Shown piece by piece: positions 7,419 to 16,399 of a DNA stretch of 64,000 nucleotides; position 1 is the stretch's first letter; every line of letters starts with the position of its first letter. Both the position numbers and the translations under genes were made by a program. The notes under the pieces were generated by a model that was given only the letters and a program-made list of their open reading frames with translations, was not told where the DNA came from and did no database searches. This DNA comes from Mesorhizobium sp. L-8-3 (lineage in GTDB: Bacteria; Pseudomonadota; Alphaproteobacteria; Rhizobiales; Rhizobiaceae): positions 4,155,501 through 4,219,500 of the forward strand of contig NZ_AP023262.1 of NCBI RefSeq assembly GCF_016756615.1, written 5' to 3'.

Positions 7419-10400
7419 TTAGGCTGCCTGGTCCGCCTTCGGATCTTCGGGCGTCAGCTGGAAGCGCTCACGTCCCTCCACTGCATCGATGCGGAACTCG
7501 TAGCGCGCCAGAAGGGCGTGCCGGTGCCCAAAGGGATCGCACACCATCGTGAGCTCAGCGGAATCGCGGGTGCCGGGATAGAATGCGATCCGGTAGATGA
7601 AGAAGCGCGCACGGCGAAGTTCGGCAGCCCGCCACTCATTGCCGGTGAGCTCGATCGTACCCGACTTGCTTTCGATGAACCGCTGAACAAGGTTTGTCAG
7701 CCCAGGATCCACTTTGAAGGCATCCCGATCCGTCTCGGTAGCGAAGCTCAGCCAGTCGCAACCAAAGGCGCCCCGGCCCTGTAGATGGGCGACGGGAAGT
7801 GGAAACCGGCCCTCGGCGATCTCGAATAGCCGCGTCCATTCCTCAGCGTCCGCGGTGCGGTAGGGGTCGGGATGCGCCGAGGTCGATAACGGCCCAGTCG
7901 CCCTGGCCACCCGTATTTGGACTGGCCGGCCGCCCGCGGGCGGCGCGGAAGGAGTCGACGCGCTTGTTGGGCCAGTGCCGAGCGGCGTCGCGGTGACCGC
8001 GGTCGGGTTGCCCGGCTTTGACGAAGGCGCCGCGGGGCCGAGGGCGCCTTGGCCGCCGGCCGGCGCAGCGGGATCGGCAGGTGCCGGCGCTGGTGCGGGT
8101 CCCAATGTGGGGCCACGTGCCAGTGTCGCAGCATCAACTTTGACCGGCTCATAGGCCTCGTCGGGCGGACCGATGTCGGCGAGCAGCGCGACTATTTCCT
8201 CATCTGACAGATTGGGGAGCATGCGGCGCAGCAATATTCGCCGCAGCTCGTCGTTATGCGCTGAAAGGAGTCGCACAAAATCGGCGCCGCTCTGCAGGTC
8301 GAACAACTCTGCGATGCCGTCGGCGATCGCTTCGTGTGCCAGCGCCGAGATCTGCGCGGGCTGATGATAACTCTCGATGGCAACGATCAGAGTGTCTTTC
8401 TCAAGTACATGCGTCCAGGGCTCGATCCGGCCTACGACCCTGCAGTCGCGGATAGTGACCGCGATCTCCGCTGCAGAGGCGACCTTCAGTTTCATCCGGT
8501 CGAAGCGGCGGAGCCGCGTGGTAACGTTAGTATCGGCGAGGCGCAACGCCCGGATGAAGGGCCGCGCACTCACGAGATCCGCCCTCAGCATCGCTGCGGG
8601 CGCGCCGGTCTCCTCGGTCAGGCTGGAAATTTCCAGCTGATACTTCTCCTGGCTCAACGCCGCAACGCCGAAGCGTTCCGCAACATTGCCGGTGTTGCGC
8701 CGGGGCGGCAGATCGATCAGCGCTAGAAACTCGCGCGCCGCCAGCGGGAAACCGGTTTGGTCAGCGTAGAGCGCTTCGGCCGGTCGCACCCAGTCGCGAA
8801 CATGGCCGCGGTGAATCTGGACCTTACCATTGGTCAGAAAATCGTGCCGCTCCGTCGGTGCCGCGTCTACGTCGAACCGGTCCAGTGCAAGGACCTGCTG
8901 ATAGAGGGTTCGCACCGTGGCTTCGGTGGGCGCGCGCTCCGGCAGCCCCCTGAGCAGCGCAAAGATTTGCGCTTCGGACAGGTCGGAAAGCCCGAGCGGG
9001 ACCCTGGCATGGTCGAGTCCCCGGCGCCAAGCATATTGGCTCAGGCCGAAGCGTTCTTCGCTGCCGACTACCGCCGGGCGCGGCACGTGAAACAACTCGG
9101 TTAGGCTGCCCGGCTGCACCATAGCGTCACACGGCGCCTCGTGGCGGTCACCTTTGCACGCCAGCCAAGGCTCCGCTGCGATGCGCTTGCGGACGAGATC
9201 GGGTAGCGCGCCGCGATAGCGGCGGAAATTCGCCTTGCCGTCCTTGCGCCCCCTCACGGTCACCGGAAAGCAGTGGGGCGCGGACAAGTCGAAGCGCGGA
9301 TCGAACGCGAGCCAGGCCAGGATCGCGTCGCTCTCGGCAGTCGCGAGGATCTGTTGGAGGCCGACGATCATCGAGCAGTCGGCCTGAAAATTGTAGCCCC
9401 ATATGATCTCGTGCTTCTCGAAGGTCTGGCGCGAACTGCCATCGTCGACCATTATTGAAGCGGGCAGCGCGCCAAGGATGACCGGGCGCAGGTCGTGCGG
9501 TACAGGCCCGGCGATGGCGCGCGGCCAGCGGTTGACCCCGATCCATTCGAAGAACGCTGCGAGGTTGGTGGCGCCGCCGTCGATGCCATTGTCTTCTGCG
9601 GACCCGATCAGTTGCTCCGGCGCTGAGCCGTACAGCGCGGCATTGATGCGTCCTACCTGCCCGAATGGCTCCGATAAATGAACTTCCCCCGTGTCGCGCC
9701 AGACGCCGTCCTGGCACATCACCTTGAATATTCCGGGCGGGCGTCGGTTCTCAGGAGAATACAGGGCGTGAATGGTGTGGAGGAGCGCGCGCTGTACAAC
9801 GTCGGGATCACGGCGCCCACGGCCAAGCGCCTTGGCGGCCTGGTTGCGAAGCGCTGCAATCACGCTTTCGTTGCTGTATTCGGTGATCCCGAAGCCGCTA
9901 AGCTTGCGTAGCTTGTCTCGGGGATTCTGGCCATCCATCCTACGCAGCACGAGCTTCCAGAGGTCGGGCAGTATAAACCGCGCCCTGGCCCAGTCCGGTA
10001 GCTGGGGGAGCCGTTCGCCGCTTGCTGGCGGCGGGAACGGCATGTGATTGTCCTGAATTGGCTTCCCGTTCTGGTCGAGCAGCAGCCCGCGATGCTGATG
10101 CTTGGGGTCCAGATTGAGCGCGATGCCGACGATCGCCTTCGCACGCTCGTCAAGCGAGAGCTCGGCCTTGCGCAGGTTGCGTACAATAGCTTCGGAGGGG
10201 AGTTCGCTGACCTCGAGCCGCAGCAGGACCTCGTGGTCATCGGCGTTGCGGCATCTCGGAAGTTGGCCGAAGAGCCGGGTCGGGAGATAACTCGAATATC
10301 CGAGCGGGCCGAGCTTGGCATCGTTAGGTTTGATGCGGCCGCCGTGCATGGTCGGGATGATGGCAAGCGGGCGGACGGCGCGATAGACCGTCGCTTCGAA

Positions 10401-11657
10401 GTCTTTGAGTGCTTTGGGGAAAGGTTCCTGACGCGCCAGGAAGTCGAGCGCGTTACCGATCCGTCTGCCCTTGGAGAGCTTCGCGAGCGCCTCCGCATAG
10501 AATGCGGCGAGCGCCTTGAGCACGCCCTCATTGAGTTCGGAATTTTCCTTGAAGGCCTTGCGGTTAGAATCGAGCTCAAGCGTGGCATGGAAGAGCGCCG
10601 CAAAGGGCACCGGGATGCTCGTGGGAAAATAGCTGTGGAGAAAGCCCGGGCTATTTTCGGGGCCGTTGCGAAAGGCGATCGCCAATTCGTAGCGACGCGC
10701 CTTGCGGCGTCCGTGAAGTAGCAGTTCGCCGCGCTTCCGCACGCAGATCCAGCTTTGTTCGCTCGCCTCACCGCCGGTTTCGGCCCTTAGCGTATAGCTG
10801 TCCGCGCCTGCGGGCGTGCGCCGCCAGCATGTGGTGGGCCGGTCAGCGATGCAGAGCTCGATCTCCTCAAGGGCGTCAACGAACAGGAGGAAGGTCGGCT
10901 CGAACTCGGCGGCCTGCTCGATTGCGCGCTCCAGGCTGCGTTCATCGTCGAAAGGCGCCGCGACCACGGTATCGTATCCCAGCAACCGCAGCGCTCGCGC
11001 GCGCTCAAGCAGCAGCGTGTTCGTGACACCGCCGAGCGTTCCCATCGCATCCCCGAAGGCGGGGTACGCGAGGATTGGCACTGCGGGTTCTTCCTCGGAA
11101 GCATAGATCTCGGCGAGTTCGGCGCTCTCGTCGGCGAGCGAGGCGATGATCGACTCCGCGTGTTGAAATGAGAAGCCGATCTCCAGCGCGCCGCTGGAGA
11201 TGATCGGTTCATGCGACCAGTTCAATAGCGCGCGAAAGCCCAGCCCCTTGGCACCGATCAGCTTGACCTTCCTGTTAGGCTTGTCGCTGGCATGCGGGGT
11301 CATCAGGGACTCGACTCCGCTCGGGCGGAAAGGCTGACCGCTGTTGGCTACAATCAGGCCCTCGCGGCTGATCTCGATTCGGATGCGGCCCTTGCCGCCA
11401 ACCTCAGCGGCGGCATCCGCCGCATTCTGCACGAGTTCGAGCAGTTCGCGTCCGGCATAGTCGTCGGCAGTCTGCCGCTCGTTGCGCACCTGCGCGAGAA
11501 GCAGCTTGGGCTTGGTGCGGAAGACTTGCTGCGTCTTCTCGATTTCCCGCGTTAGGAAACGATGCCAGCCGCGCGAATCCAAATGATCCGAAGACGCCTC
11601 TGCGTCTCGATCTGCATGCCCGGTCAGAAATTGTTGGGGATCGTTTGCCCTCGCCAT
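7419..11657 (-). CDS. Sacsin/HSP90-like GHKL ATPase with C-terminal NO VEIN/DUF3883-like domain
   Basis: A 1412-residue protein. The N-terminus carries a complete GHKL nucleotide site: N box ELLELVQNAADAA (residues 71-83), G1 box LIVANSGQPF (101-110) and G2 box KLIGAKGLGFRALL (132-145), the layout of sacsin-type ATPases. A long middle follows without recognised motifs, then a Pro/Ala/Gly-rich linker (about 1160-1260). The C-terminal domain (about 1272-1400) contains CDWLSF, FIESKSG and LTGNEWRAAELRRARFFIYRI, the DUF3883/NO VEIN pattern. D1301, E1330 and K1332 could form a PD-(D/E)xK-type nuclease site. Such ATPase-nuclease proteins occur in prokaryotic defence islands; a defence role here is inferred from that and from its HNH and restriction neighbours. 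Confidence 0.75.
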   Translation of the reverse strand: MARANDPQQFLTGHADRDAEASSDHLDSRGWHRFLTREIEKTQQVFRTKPKLLLAQVRNERQTADDYAGRELLELVQNAADAAAEVGGKGRIRIEISREGLIVANSGQPFRPSGVESLMTPHASDKPNRKVKLIGAKGLGFRALLNWSHEPIISSGALEIGFSFQHAESIIASLADESAELAEIYASEEEPAVPILAYPAFGDAMGTLGGVTNTLLLERARALRLLGYDTVVAAPFDDERSLERAIEQAAEFEPTFLLFVDALEEIELCIADRPTTCWRRTPAGADSYTLRAETGGEASEQSWICVRKRGELLLHGRRKARRYELAIAFRNGPENSPGFLHSYFPTSIPVPFAALFHATLELDSNRKAFKENSELNEGVLKALAAFYAEALAKLSKGRRIGNALDFLARQEPFPKALKDFEATVYRAVRPLAIIPTMHGGRIKPNDAKLGPLGYSSYLPTRLFGQLPRCRNADDHEVLLRLEVSELPSEAIVRNLRKAELSLDERAKAIVGIALNLDPKHQHRGLLLDQNGKPIQDNHMPFPPPASGERLPQLPDWARARFILPDLWKLVLRRMDGQNPRDKLRKLSGFGITEYSNESVIAALRNQAAKALGRGRRDPDVVQRALLHTIHALYSPENRRPPGIFKVMCQDGVWRDTGEVHLSEPFGQVGRINAALYGSAPEQLIGSAEDNGIDGGATNLAAFFEWIGVNRWPRAIAGPVPHDLRPVILGALPASIMVDDGSSRQTFEKHEIIWGYNFQADCSMIVGLQQILATAESDAILAWLAFDPRFDLSAPHCFPVTVRGRKDGKANFRRYRGALPDLVRKRIAAEPWLACKGDRHEAPCDAMVQPGSLTELFHVPRPAVVGSEERFGLSQYAWRRGLDHARVPLGLSDLSEAQIFALLRGLPERAPTEATVRTLYQQVLALDRFDVDAAPTERHDFLTNGKVQIHRGHVRDWVRPAEALYADQTGFPLAAREFLALIDLPPRRNTGNVAERFGVAALSQEKYQLEISSLTEETGAPAAMLRADLVSARPFIRALRLADTNVTTRLRRFDRMKLKVASAAEIAVTIRDCRVVGRIEPWTHVLEKDTLIVAIESYHQPAQISALAHEAIADGIAELFDLQSGADFVRLLSAHNDELRRILLRRMLPNLSDEEIVALLADIGPPDEAYEPVKVDAATLARGPTLGPAPAPAPADPAAPAGGQGALGPAAPSSKPGNPTAVTATPLGTGPTSASTPSAPPAGGRPVQIRVARATGPLSTSAHPDPYRTADAEEWTRLFEIAEGRFPLPVAHLQGRGAFGCDWLSFATETDRDAFKVDPGLTNLVQRFIESKSGTIELTGNEWRAAELRRARFFIYRIAFYPGTRDSAELTMVCDPFGHRHALLARYEFRIDAVEGRERFQLTPEDPKADQAA

Positions 11658-11861
11658 AGCCTATACGATCTGGCATCTTGTCTGGACACGCAAGGGCTGT
11701 TCCTGCCTTATTCGGTTGCGGTTAACACAGGCGGGAGACGAACGTCCGTCTTGGTTCAAAGGCGCCTCCTGACGTGCCAATTCGCGATTCAAATGGAAGT
11801 GCGGCGACGTTCAGAGCGCTCGCCGAGCGGAGTTCAGGAGCGCGACCGCGAAGTTCGCAAC

Positions 11862-12776
11862 TTACTGCTTGAAGCAGTTTTCCCGATGCCACTGTAAGAA
11901 GTGCGGATGCGGCCGGTCCGTCTGGCGCTGAGGCGGGATCGCCCGTCCTGTCCGATTGATGATGTTCCAAATGCCATCCAGGTCGTTAGCCTGCCGGGAT
12001 ACCAAAATCTCGAGATCATCAGATAGGCTGATGAGGCCTCTGTCGAACATCCAATGGGCCGTGCCTGACAAGGCTAAGCCGTTGCTGATGATGTCCGGCC
12101 CGCCTGCTTGCACCGGGCGAATATGAGCAGCCGCGACCTCGGCGCGTCCACCGCCGTTTATCAGCTTCAATCCCGTGATTGCGCAACGCTCATCGTAAGC
12201 TTGCAGGATCAACTGTCGAAAGACACGATCACGAACGATACGCGACGTGAGGTAAGACACCCTGTCGCGCGTTTGTTCGATCTCGAATGGCGCTTGCGTT
12301 TCGATGAATCCGGGGCCTTGTGAGGGCAAATCGAGCCTCGGCAGAACGGAATTTGGTTGCTCCAGCCCGAGCGCAAGGATCCGGTCGAAGTCAGTCGGCG
12401 AGATGGGCCGAACCGCAGCCTGTGCGCGCCCTGATATTCCGCCATCGTCATTCAATACGCCTCGTTCGATAACTCCGTCGGCGCCGCTGAAAGGAACTGG
12501 ATTTACGAAGTCGAGATAGCTGCCCGGCTCTATCAGCGCGACATACATGCCCGGGAGAGCAGGGTCTGGGATAATTTCCTGGACCTTCGCGATGGCGAAA
12601 TAGCCGCGTGTTCCGGAAACCTTCCGAGGTTCGTAATAGACGATCCAGTCGCCGACACATCCCTGAGCGCGACGCAGGTACATGCTCGGTAACTGATATC
12701 GTTCAGCAGGGCTGTCATCGTAGATCGAATCTGTGCGGTGGATGAAAACCCCGAATCCCATTCGTATTTGATACAC
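11862..12776 (-). CDS. HNH endonuclease with EVE-like N-terminal domain
   Basis: The 304-residue protein ends in an HNH_2 domain. VFRQLILQAYDERCAITGLKL leads to AAAHIRP (H218), SNGLAL (N232) and HWMFDRGL (H241), all active-site positions present. The N-terminal 100 residues (GDWIVYYEPRKVSGTRGYFAIAKVQ, then YVALIEPGSYLDF) resemble EVE/PUA-like modified-base readers. The combination is typical of modification-dependent restriction enzymes. It lies 204 bases upstream of the sacsin-like ATPase on the same strand and may be cotranscribed with it. Confidence 0.8.
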   Translation of the reverse strand: MYQIRMGFGVFIHRTDSIYDDSPAERYQLPSMYLRRAQGCVGDWIVYYEPRKVSGTRGYFAIAKVQEIIPDPALPGMYVALIEPGSYLDFVNPVPFSGADGVIERGVLNDDGGISGRAQAAVRPISPTDFDRILALGLEQPNSVLPRLDLPSQGPGFIETQAPFEIEQTRDRVSYLTSRIVRDRVFRQLILQAYDERCAITGLKLINGGGRAEVAAAHIRPVQAGGPDIISNGLALSGTAHWMFDRGLISLSDDLEILVSRQANDLDGIWNIINRTGRAIPPQRQTDRPHPHFLQWHRENCFKQ

Positions 12777-13097
12777 CGTGACGAAAGGGTCTGCGACCGA
12801 ACAGTTTTTGGTTGACGCTGTACCAGTGTGAAATGGTAAGCGGCCCGAACATCAAGCGTCGATCGTTTCTCCGGGGATGGAACGGGTCTATCCTATCGCG
12901 CCCGATCACTTCTTCATAACCCACCCTTTGATCATATTGACGTCCGAGCGGTTTCATAGGATTTTCTGACGTCTCATCCCATGCTTCGAAATCCGTGCCT
13001 TCCGATCTGATCGAGGCGGAACGCCGATAGGTTATCGGTGCTTGATTTTGCAGTGACGATCGCTTCCGATCTCCCCAACATCAATCTTTGGCCTCTC
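12777..13097. other. Boundary between defence island and MBL gene
   Basis: Divergent intergenic region of about 320 bases. AT-rich segments near 12780-12840 and 12930-12970 could hold promoters for the HNH gene and the MBL gene. An 80-residue minus-strand frame (12715-12957) overlaps the HNH start and resembles nothing known. I see no repeat or integration site. Confidence 0.35.
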
Positions 13098-13850
13098 ATG
13101 AAACTCCAGCTCTTCCGCAATGCGACCCTGAAGCTCCATTACGCCGGCCGCACTATCCTGATCGATCCCTATCTCGCGCCGAAACACAGCCTGCCGTCCT
13201 TCACCGGCCGCTCGCCCAACCCGATGGTCGAGCTGCCGGTCGGCATCGACGAGATCCTCGATGGCGTCGAGCTGGTCGTCGTCTCGCATCTGCACCAGGA
13301 TCATTTCGACGCGGTCGCCAAAGAGCGCGTGCCGAAACACCTGCCGCTCTTCTGCCAGCCGGGCGACGAGGGCAGGATCCGCGAGGCGGGGTTCACCGAT
13401 GTCACGCCGCTCACCGACCGCGCCGAATGGAACGGCATCACGCTGACGCGCCGCGAGGGCAGCCACGGCCTGGGGTCTGTGGTCGAGCTCATGGGGCCGG
13501 TCATCGGCTTCAGCCTCGAGGCCGAGGGCGAGCCCTCCGTCTATTGGGCCGGCGACACCGTGCTTTATCCGCCCGTCGAAAAGACCACAAGCGAAACGAA
13601 ACCCGATATCGTCGTCACCCATTCCTGCGGCGCCCGCTGGAACGGCGATCTCATCGTCATGGATGCCGATGAGACGATCGCGGTCTGCGAGAGTTTCGGC
13701 GGAACCGTCGTCGCCGCCCATATGGAGGCGCTCGACCATGCCACTGTCACGAGGGACGATCTGCGCCGCGCCGCCGAGGCGAGGGGCGTTCCCGCCTCGA
13801 AGCTGCTGATCCCGGCCGATGGCGAGACGCTGGAGCTGCGGCGGCCATAG
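13098..13850 (+). CDS. MBL-fold metallohydrolase (UlaG-like)
   Basis: About 250 residues. The metal-binding signature is VVSHLHQDHFD (H64, H66, D68, H69). Further conserved points are WAGDTVLYPP and a late His in VVAAHMEALDHATV. Length and layout fit the UlaG-like branch of the metallo-beta-lactamase superfamily, which hydrolyse small ester or lactone substrates; the actual substrate is unknown. An upstream ATG at 13038 keeps the frame, but the 20 extra residues do not look like the family, whereas MKLQLFRNATLKLHYAG is a typical start. Confidence 0.8.
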   Translation: MKLQLFRNATLKLHYAGRTILIDPYLAPKHSLPSFTGRSPNPMVELPVGIDEILDGVELVVVSHLHQDHFDAVAKERVPKHLPLFCQPGDEGRIREAGFTDVTPLTDRAEWNGITLTRREGSHGLGSVVELMGPVIGFSLEAEGEPSVYWAGDTVLYPPVEKTTSETKPDIVVTHSCGARWNGDLIVMDADETIAVCESFGGTVVAAHMEALDHATVTRDDLRRAAEARGVPASKLLIPADGETLELRRP

Positions 13851-14233
13851 GCGGCGCCGTCGCCGCGCCCCCGGTCGCAAAGGGTCATTGCGCCCATAGG
13901 TTGTATTTCCGGGTTACGGCGGGAACAGGCTTCGTCCTGCAAAAATCCAGTTCTTTACAGGACGACGGGTTCTCGTGCCCCGCGGCGATCTCCCGGCGGT
14001 TGATCGCGTCATGGTTGTAGTTTCCGCTTCGCAGGAGTGGCTTGCATGTTCCGCTCTGTGAGCCCGGGCGGAGGCAGTTCCCGCCAACGCAGGCGGCAGG
14101 CGGCGCGCGGCGGCGAAGGGCGGCACGGAACTTGTCCCCACGGCGCGAGTTGAAGGCGCGGATGGAGAGGTTTTTCCCCTTGTGCCCGACAAAGCCGAAC
14201 GATCAAATCCCGCCAATGCCGGAGACAAGCTAG
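13851..14233. other. Intergenic region upstream of AI-2E-type transporter
   Basis: About 380 bases with no convincing gene. A 63-codon plus-strand frame at 14042-14233 has a proline/arginine-rich translation and runs straight into the transporter start, so it is more likely leader sequence. A possible stress promoter is listed separately. Confidence 0.4.
14127..14151 (+). promoter_or_regulatory. Possible EcfG-type general stress promoter
   Basis: GGAAC, 16 bases, then AGTT. This is close to the alphaproteobacterial EcfG consensus GGAAC-N16/17-CGTT, with one mismatch in the -10. It lies 83 bases before the GTG start of the transporter gene. The match could be chance in GC-rich DNA. Confidence 0.25.
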
Positions 14234-16165
14234 GTGGCCGATCGTCGCGACACTGACCCGCCTTTCGCCGATGTTCTCGCCGCGCCGCCCACGCGCATGT
14301 CGCTGCCCACCATCGCGGCCACGGCCGCCGTCATCGCCGCGCTCTATTTCGGCCGGGAGGTCTTCCTGCCGCTCGCTGTCGCGCTGCTGCTCACCTTCGC
14401 GCTGGCGCCCGTCGTCGCCTGGCTGCGGCGGTTCGGCATACCCCGCATCGCCGCCGTCATCGCCAGCGTCTTTTCGGCCTTCGCGGCGGTGGCGCTGTTC
14501 AGCTTCGTGCTGGCCGTGCAGGTCACCGAGCTCGCGCACAACATCACGCTCTACCAGTCCAACATCCTCACCAAGGTCCGCACGCTCAAGGATACCGGCG
14601 CTTCGGGCGGCATCGTCGACAGGCTCACCGGCGTCATCGAGCGTGTCGGCCGGGAGATCGAGGCCGAGGAGCAGCCCGCCGCGGCCGGCGAGGCCGAGCG
14701 CGAGCCGCTGCCGGTCGAGATCGTCTCGCGCCAGAAGCCGCTCGACGTTCTGCTCAGCATGCTCACCCCACTGTTCGGGCCGCTCGCCACCACCGGCCTC
14801 ATCATCGTCGTCGTCATCTTCATGCTGCTCGAACGGGAGGACCTGCGCGACCGCTTCATCCGGCTGGTCGGCTATGGCGACCTCCACCGAACCACCCAGG
14901 CGCTGGAGGATGCGGGCGGCCGGGTCGGGCAATATCTCCTGGCGCAGCTCCTCGTGAACACCGCCTATGCCATCCCCGTCGCCATCGGGCTCTGGCTGCT
15001 CGGCATACCCAACGCGCCGCTCTGGGGGCTGCTGGCGCTCGTGCTGCGTTTCGTGCCCTTCATCGGCCCCGTCATCGCCATGCTGCTGCCGCTCTTCCTG
15101 GCGGTGGCCGTGGCGCCGGGCTGGTCGCTGGTGCTGTGGACGGCGGCACTCTTCGTCGTCATGGAGCTCATCATCAACAATGTCGTGGAGCCCTATGTCT
15201 ACGGCTCGCGCACCGGCCTGTCGCCGCTCGCCATCATCGTCGCCGCCATCTTCTGGACCTGGCTGTGGGGGCCGCTCGGGCTGGTGCTGTCGACGCCGCT
15301 CACCGTCTGCCTCGTGGTGCTCGGCAGGCATGTGCCGCAATTCGAGTTCCTCGACGTGCTGTTCGGCAACGAGCCGGTGCTGGAGCCCCATGCGCGCCTC
15401 TACCAGCGCCTGCTCGCCGGCGACCCCGACGAGGCCACCGACCATGCCGAGGATTTTCTGGAGGAAGGCTATCTCGTCGATTTCTACCGCAGCGTGGCGG
15501 TGCCCGCGCTGCTGCTCGGCGAGCACGACCGGGCGAGGGGGGTGATGACCGAGGCCGAGCGGCGGCGCATGGCGGCGAGCGCGCTGACCATGGTCGCCAA
15601 TCTCGAAGACATCGTCCGCGAAGAGGCCGACGAGGAGGAGGAAGCCGACGACGAGGACAACGGGTCCGCCGGGGAGGCGGAGCTGCCCGACGGCACCGGC
15701 ATGACGGTCTGCTGCGCCGGCGGGCGCGGCGAGCTCGACGACGCGGCAGCCGCCATGCTGGCGCAGGTGCTCGAGGTGCAGGGCGCTAACGTTTCGTGGC
15801 TGAGCTTCACCGACATCGAGCCGGGCAACATCCGCAGCCTCGACCTGAAGAAGGTCGACACCATGGTGATCGGCTTCCTCAACATGGATTCCATGAACCA
15901 CGCCCGCTTCCTCGTCCGCCGCCTGAAGCGCGCCCGCCGCGGCCTGCGCGTCGGCATCGTCTACTGGTCCGATGCCGGTACTTCCGACAACAAGGCGCTG
16001 GTCGAAATGGCCGGCGTCATCAACGCCGACTTCGTCGCCCAAGGCATGCTCGACGCCGTCACCGGCGCCCTCTCCGACACCCCCGCCATCCCCCTGAAGC
16101 TCCCCACCCGCCCCCGCCGCCGGGCACCGGCGCGGAAGAAGGCGAAGGTGGCGGCGCAGGGGTGA
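14234..16165 (+). CDS. AI-2E family transporter with long cytoplasmic extension
   Basis: A 643-residue membrane protein. An early helix pair is followed by a periplasmic-type segment with an acidic Glu-rich stretch. The conserved family core is around residues 185-375 (FMLLEREDLRDRF, LWGLLALVLRFVPFIGPVIAM, NNVVEPYVYGSRTGLSPLAII). The family exports or imports small solutes such as autoinducer-2 or acts in sodium/proton exchange. The C-terminal 270 residues are unusual: a soluble region with a very acidic stretch (EEADEEEEADDEDN) and a globular segment (MTVCCAGGRGELDDAAAAML). The GTG start has GGAG ten bases upstream. A phosphate-acyltransferase-like or sensory role for the extension cannot be judged. 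Confidence 0.8.
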   Translation: MADRRDTDPPFADVLAAPPTRMSLPTIAATAAVIAALYFGREVFLPLAVALLLTFALAPVVAWLRRFGIPRIAAVIASVFSAFAAVALFSFVLAVQVTELAHNITLYQSNILTKVRTLKDTGASGGIVDRLTGVIERVGREIEAEEQPAAAGEAEREPLPVEIVSRQKPLDVLLSMLTPLFGPLATTGLIIVVVIFMLLEREDLRDRFIRLVGYGDLHRTTQALEDAGGRVGQYLLAQLLVNTAYAIPVAIGLWLLGIPNAPLWGLLALVLRFVPFIGPVIAMLLPLFLAVAVAPGWSLVLWTAALFVVMELIINNVVEPYVYGSRTGLSPLAIIVAAIFWTWLWGPLGLVLSTPLTVCLVVLGRHVPQFEFLDVLFGNEPVLEPHARLYQRLLAGDPDEATDHAEDFLEEGYLVDFYRSVAVPALLLGEHDRARGVMTEAERRRMAASALTMVANLEDIVREEADEEEEADDEDNGSAGEAELPDGTGMTVCCAGGRGELDDAAAAMLAQVLEVQGANVSWLSFTDIEPGNIRSLDLKKVDTMVIGFLNMDSMNHARFLVRRLKRARRGLRVGIVYWSDAGTSDNKALVEMAGVINADFVAQGMLDAVTGALSDTPAIPLKLPTRPRRRAPARKKAKVAAQG

Positions 16166-16181
16166 GGGTGGGGCAGAAGTT

Positions 16182-16362
16182 ACCCCTCATCCGACCTCGC
16201 TTCGCGAGGCCACCTTCTCCCACAAGGGGAGAAGGGAACGCCCTGCGGGAACGCTTCCGCCAGTCGTCAACGTTGGCGATTTACAGAAGCGACAATGCCA
16301 AGCTCCGACCTTCTCCCCTTGTGGGAGAAGGTGGCCTCGCGAAGCGAGGTCGGATGAGGGGT
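16182..16362. repeat. RIME-like composite palindrome, copy 1
   Basis: Two inverted arms of about 54 bases flank about 70 bases. The left arm reads ACCCCTCATCCGACCTCG... and ends in a CCCCTTGTGGGAG-type hairpin motif; the right arm is its reverse complement and ends GATGAGGGGT. The same arms recur at 17409-19244, 23473-23658 and 24209-24302. It resembles the rhizobial intergenic mosaic (RIME) class and sits between convergent genes. Confidence 0.8.
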
Positions 16363-16399
16363 GTGCAGCGCGCCGAGCTAACCGACTACCGCGAGAATA

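Noticed and set aside
12715..12957. An 80-codon minus-strand frame at the HNH gene start
   Set aside because: It overlaps the HNH N-terminus out of frame and has no recognisable domain or ribosome site.
14042..14233. A 63-codon plus-strand frame before the AI-2E-type transporter
   Set aside because: Translation is rich in Arg and Pro with no motif; it is more likely transcript leader.
14009..16042. A 677-codon open frame antisense to the AI-2E-family transporter
   Set aside because: Highly charged repetitive translation typical of antisense frames; the sense strand encodes a clear membrane protein.
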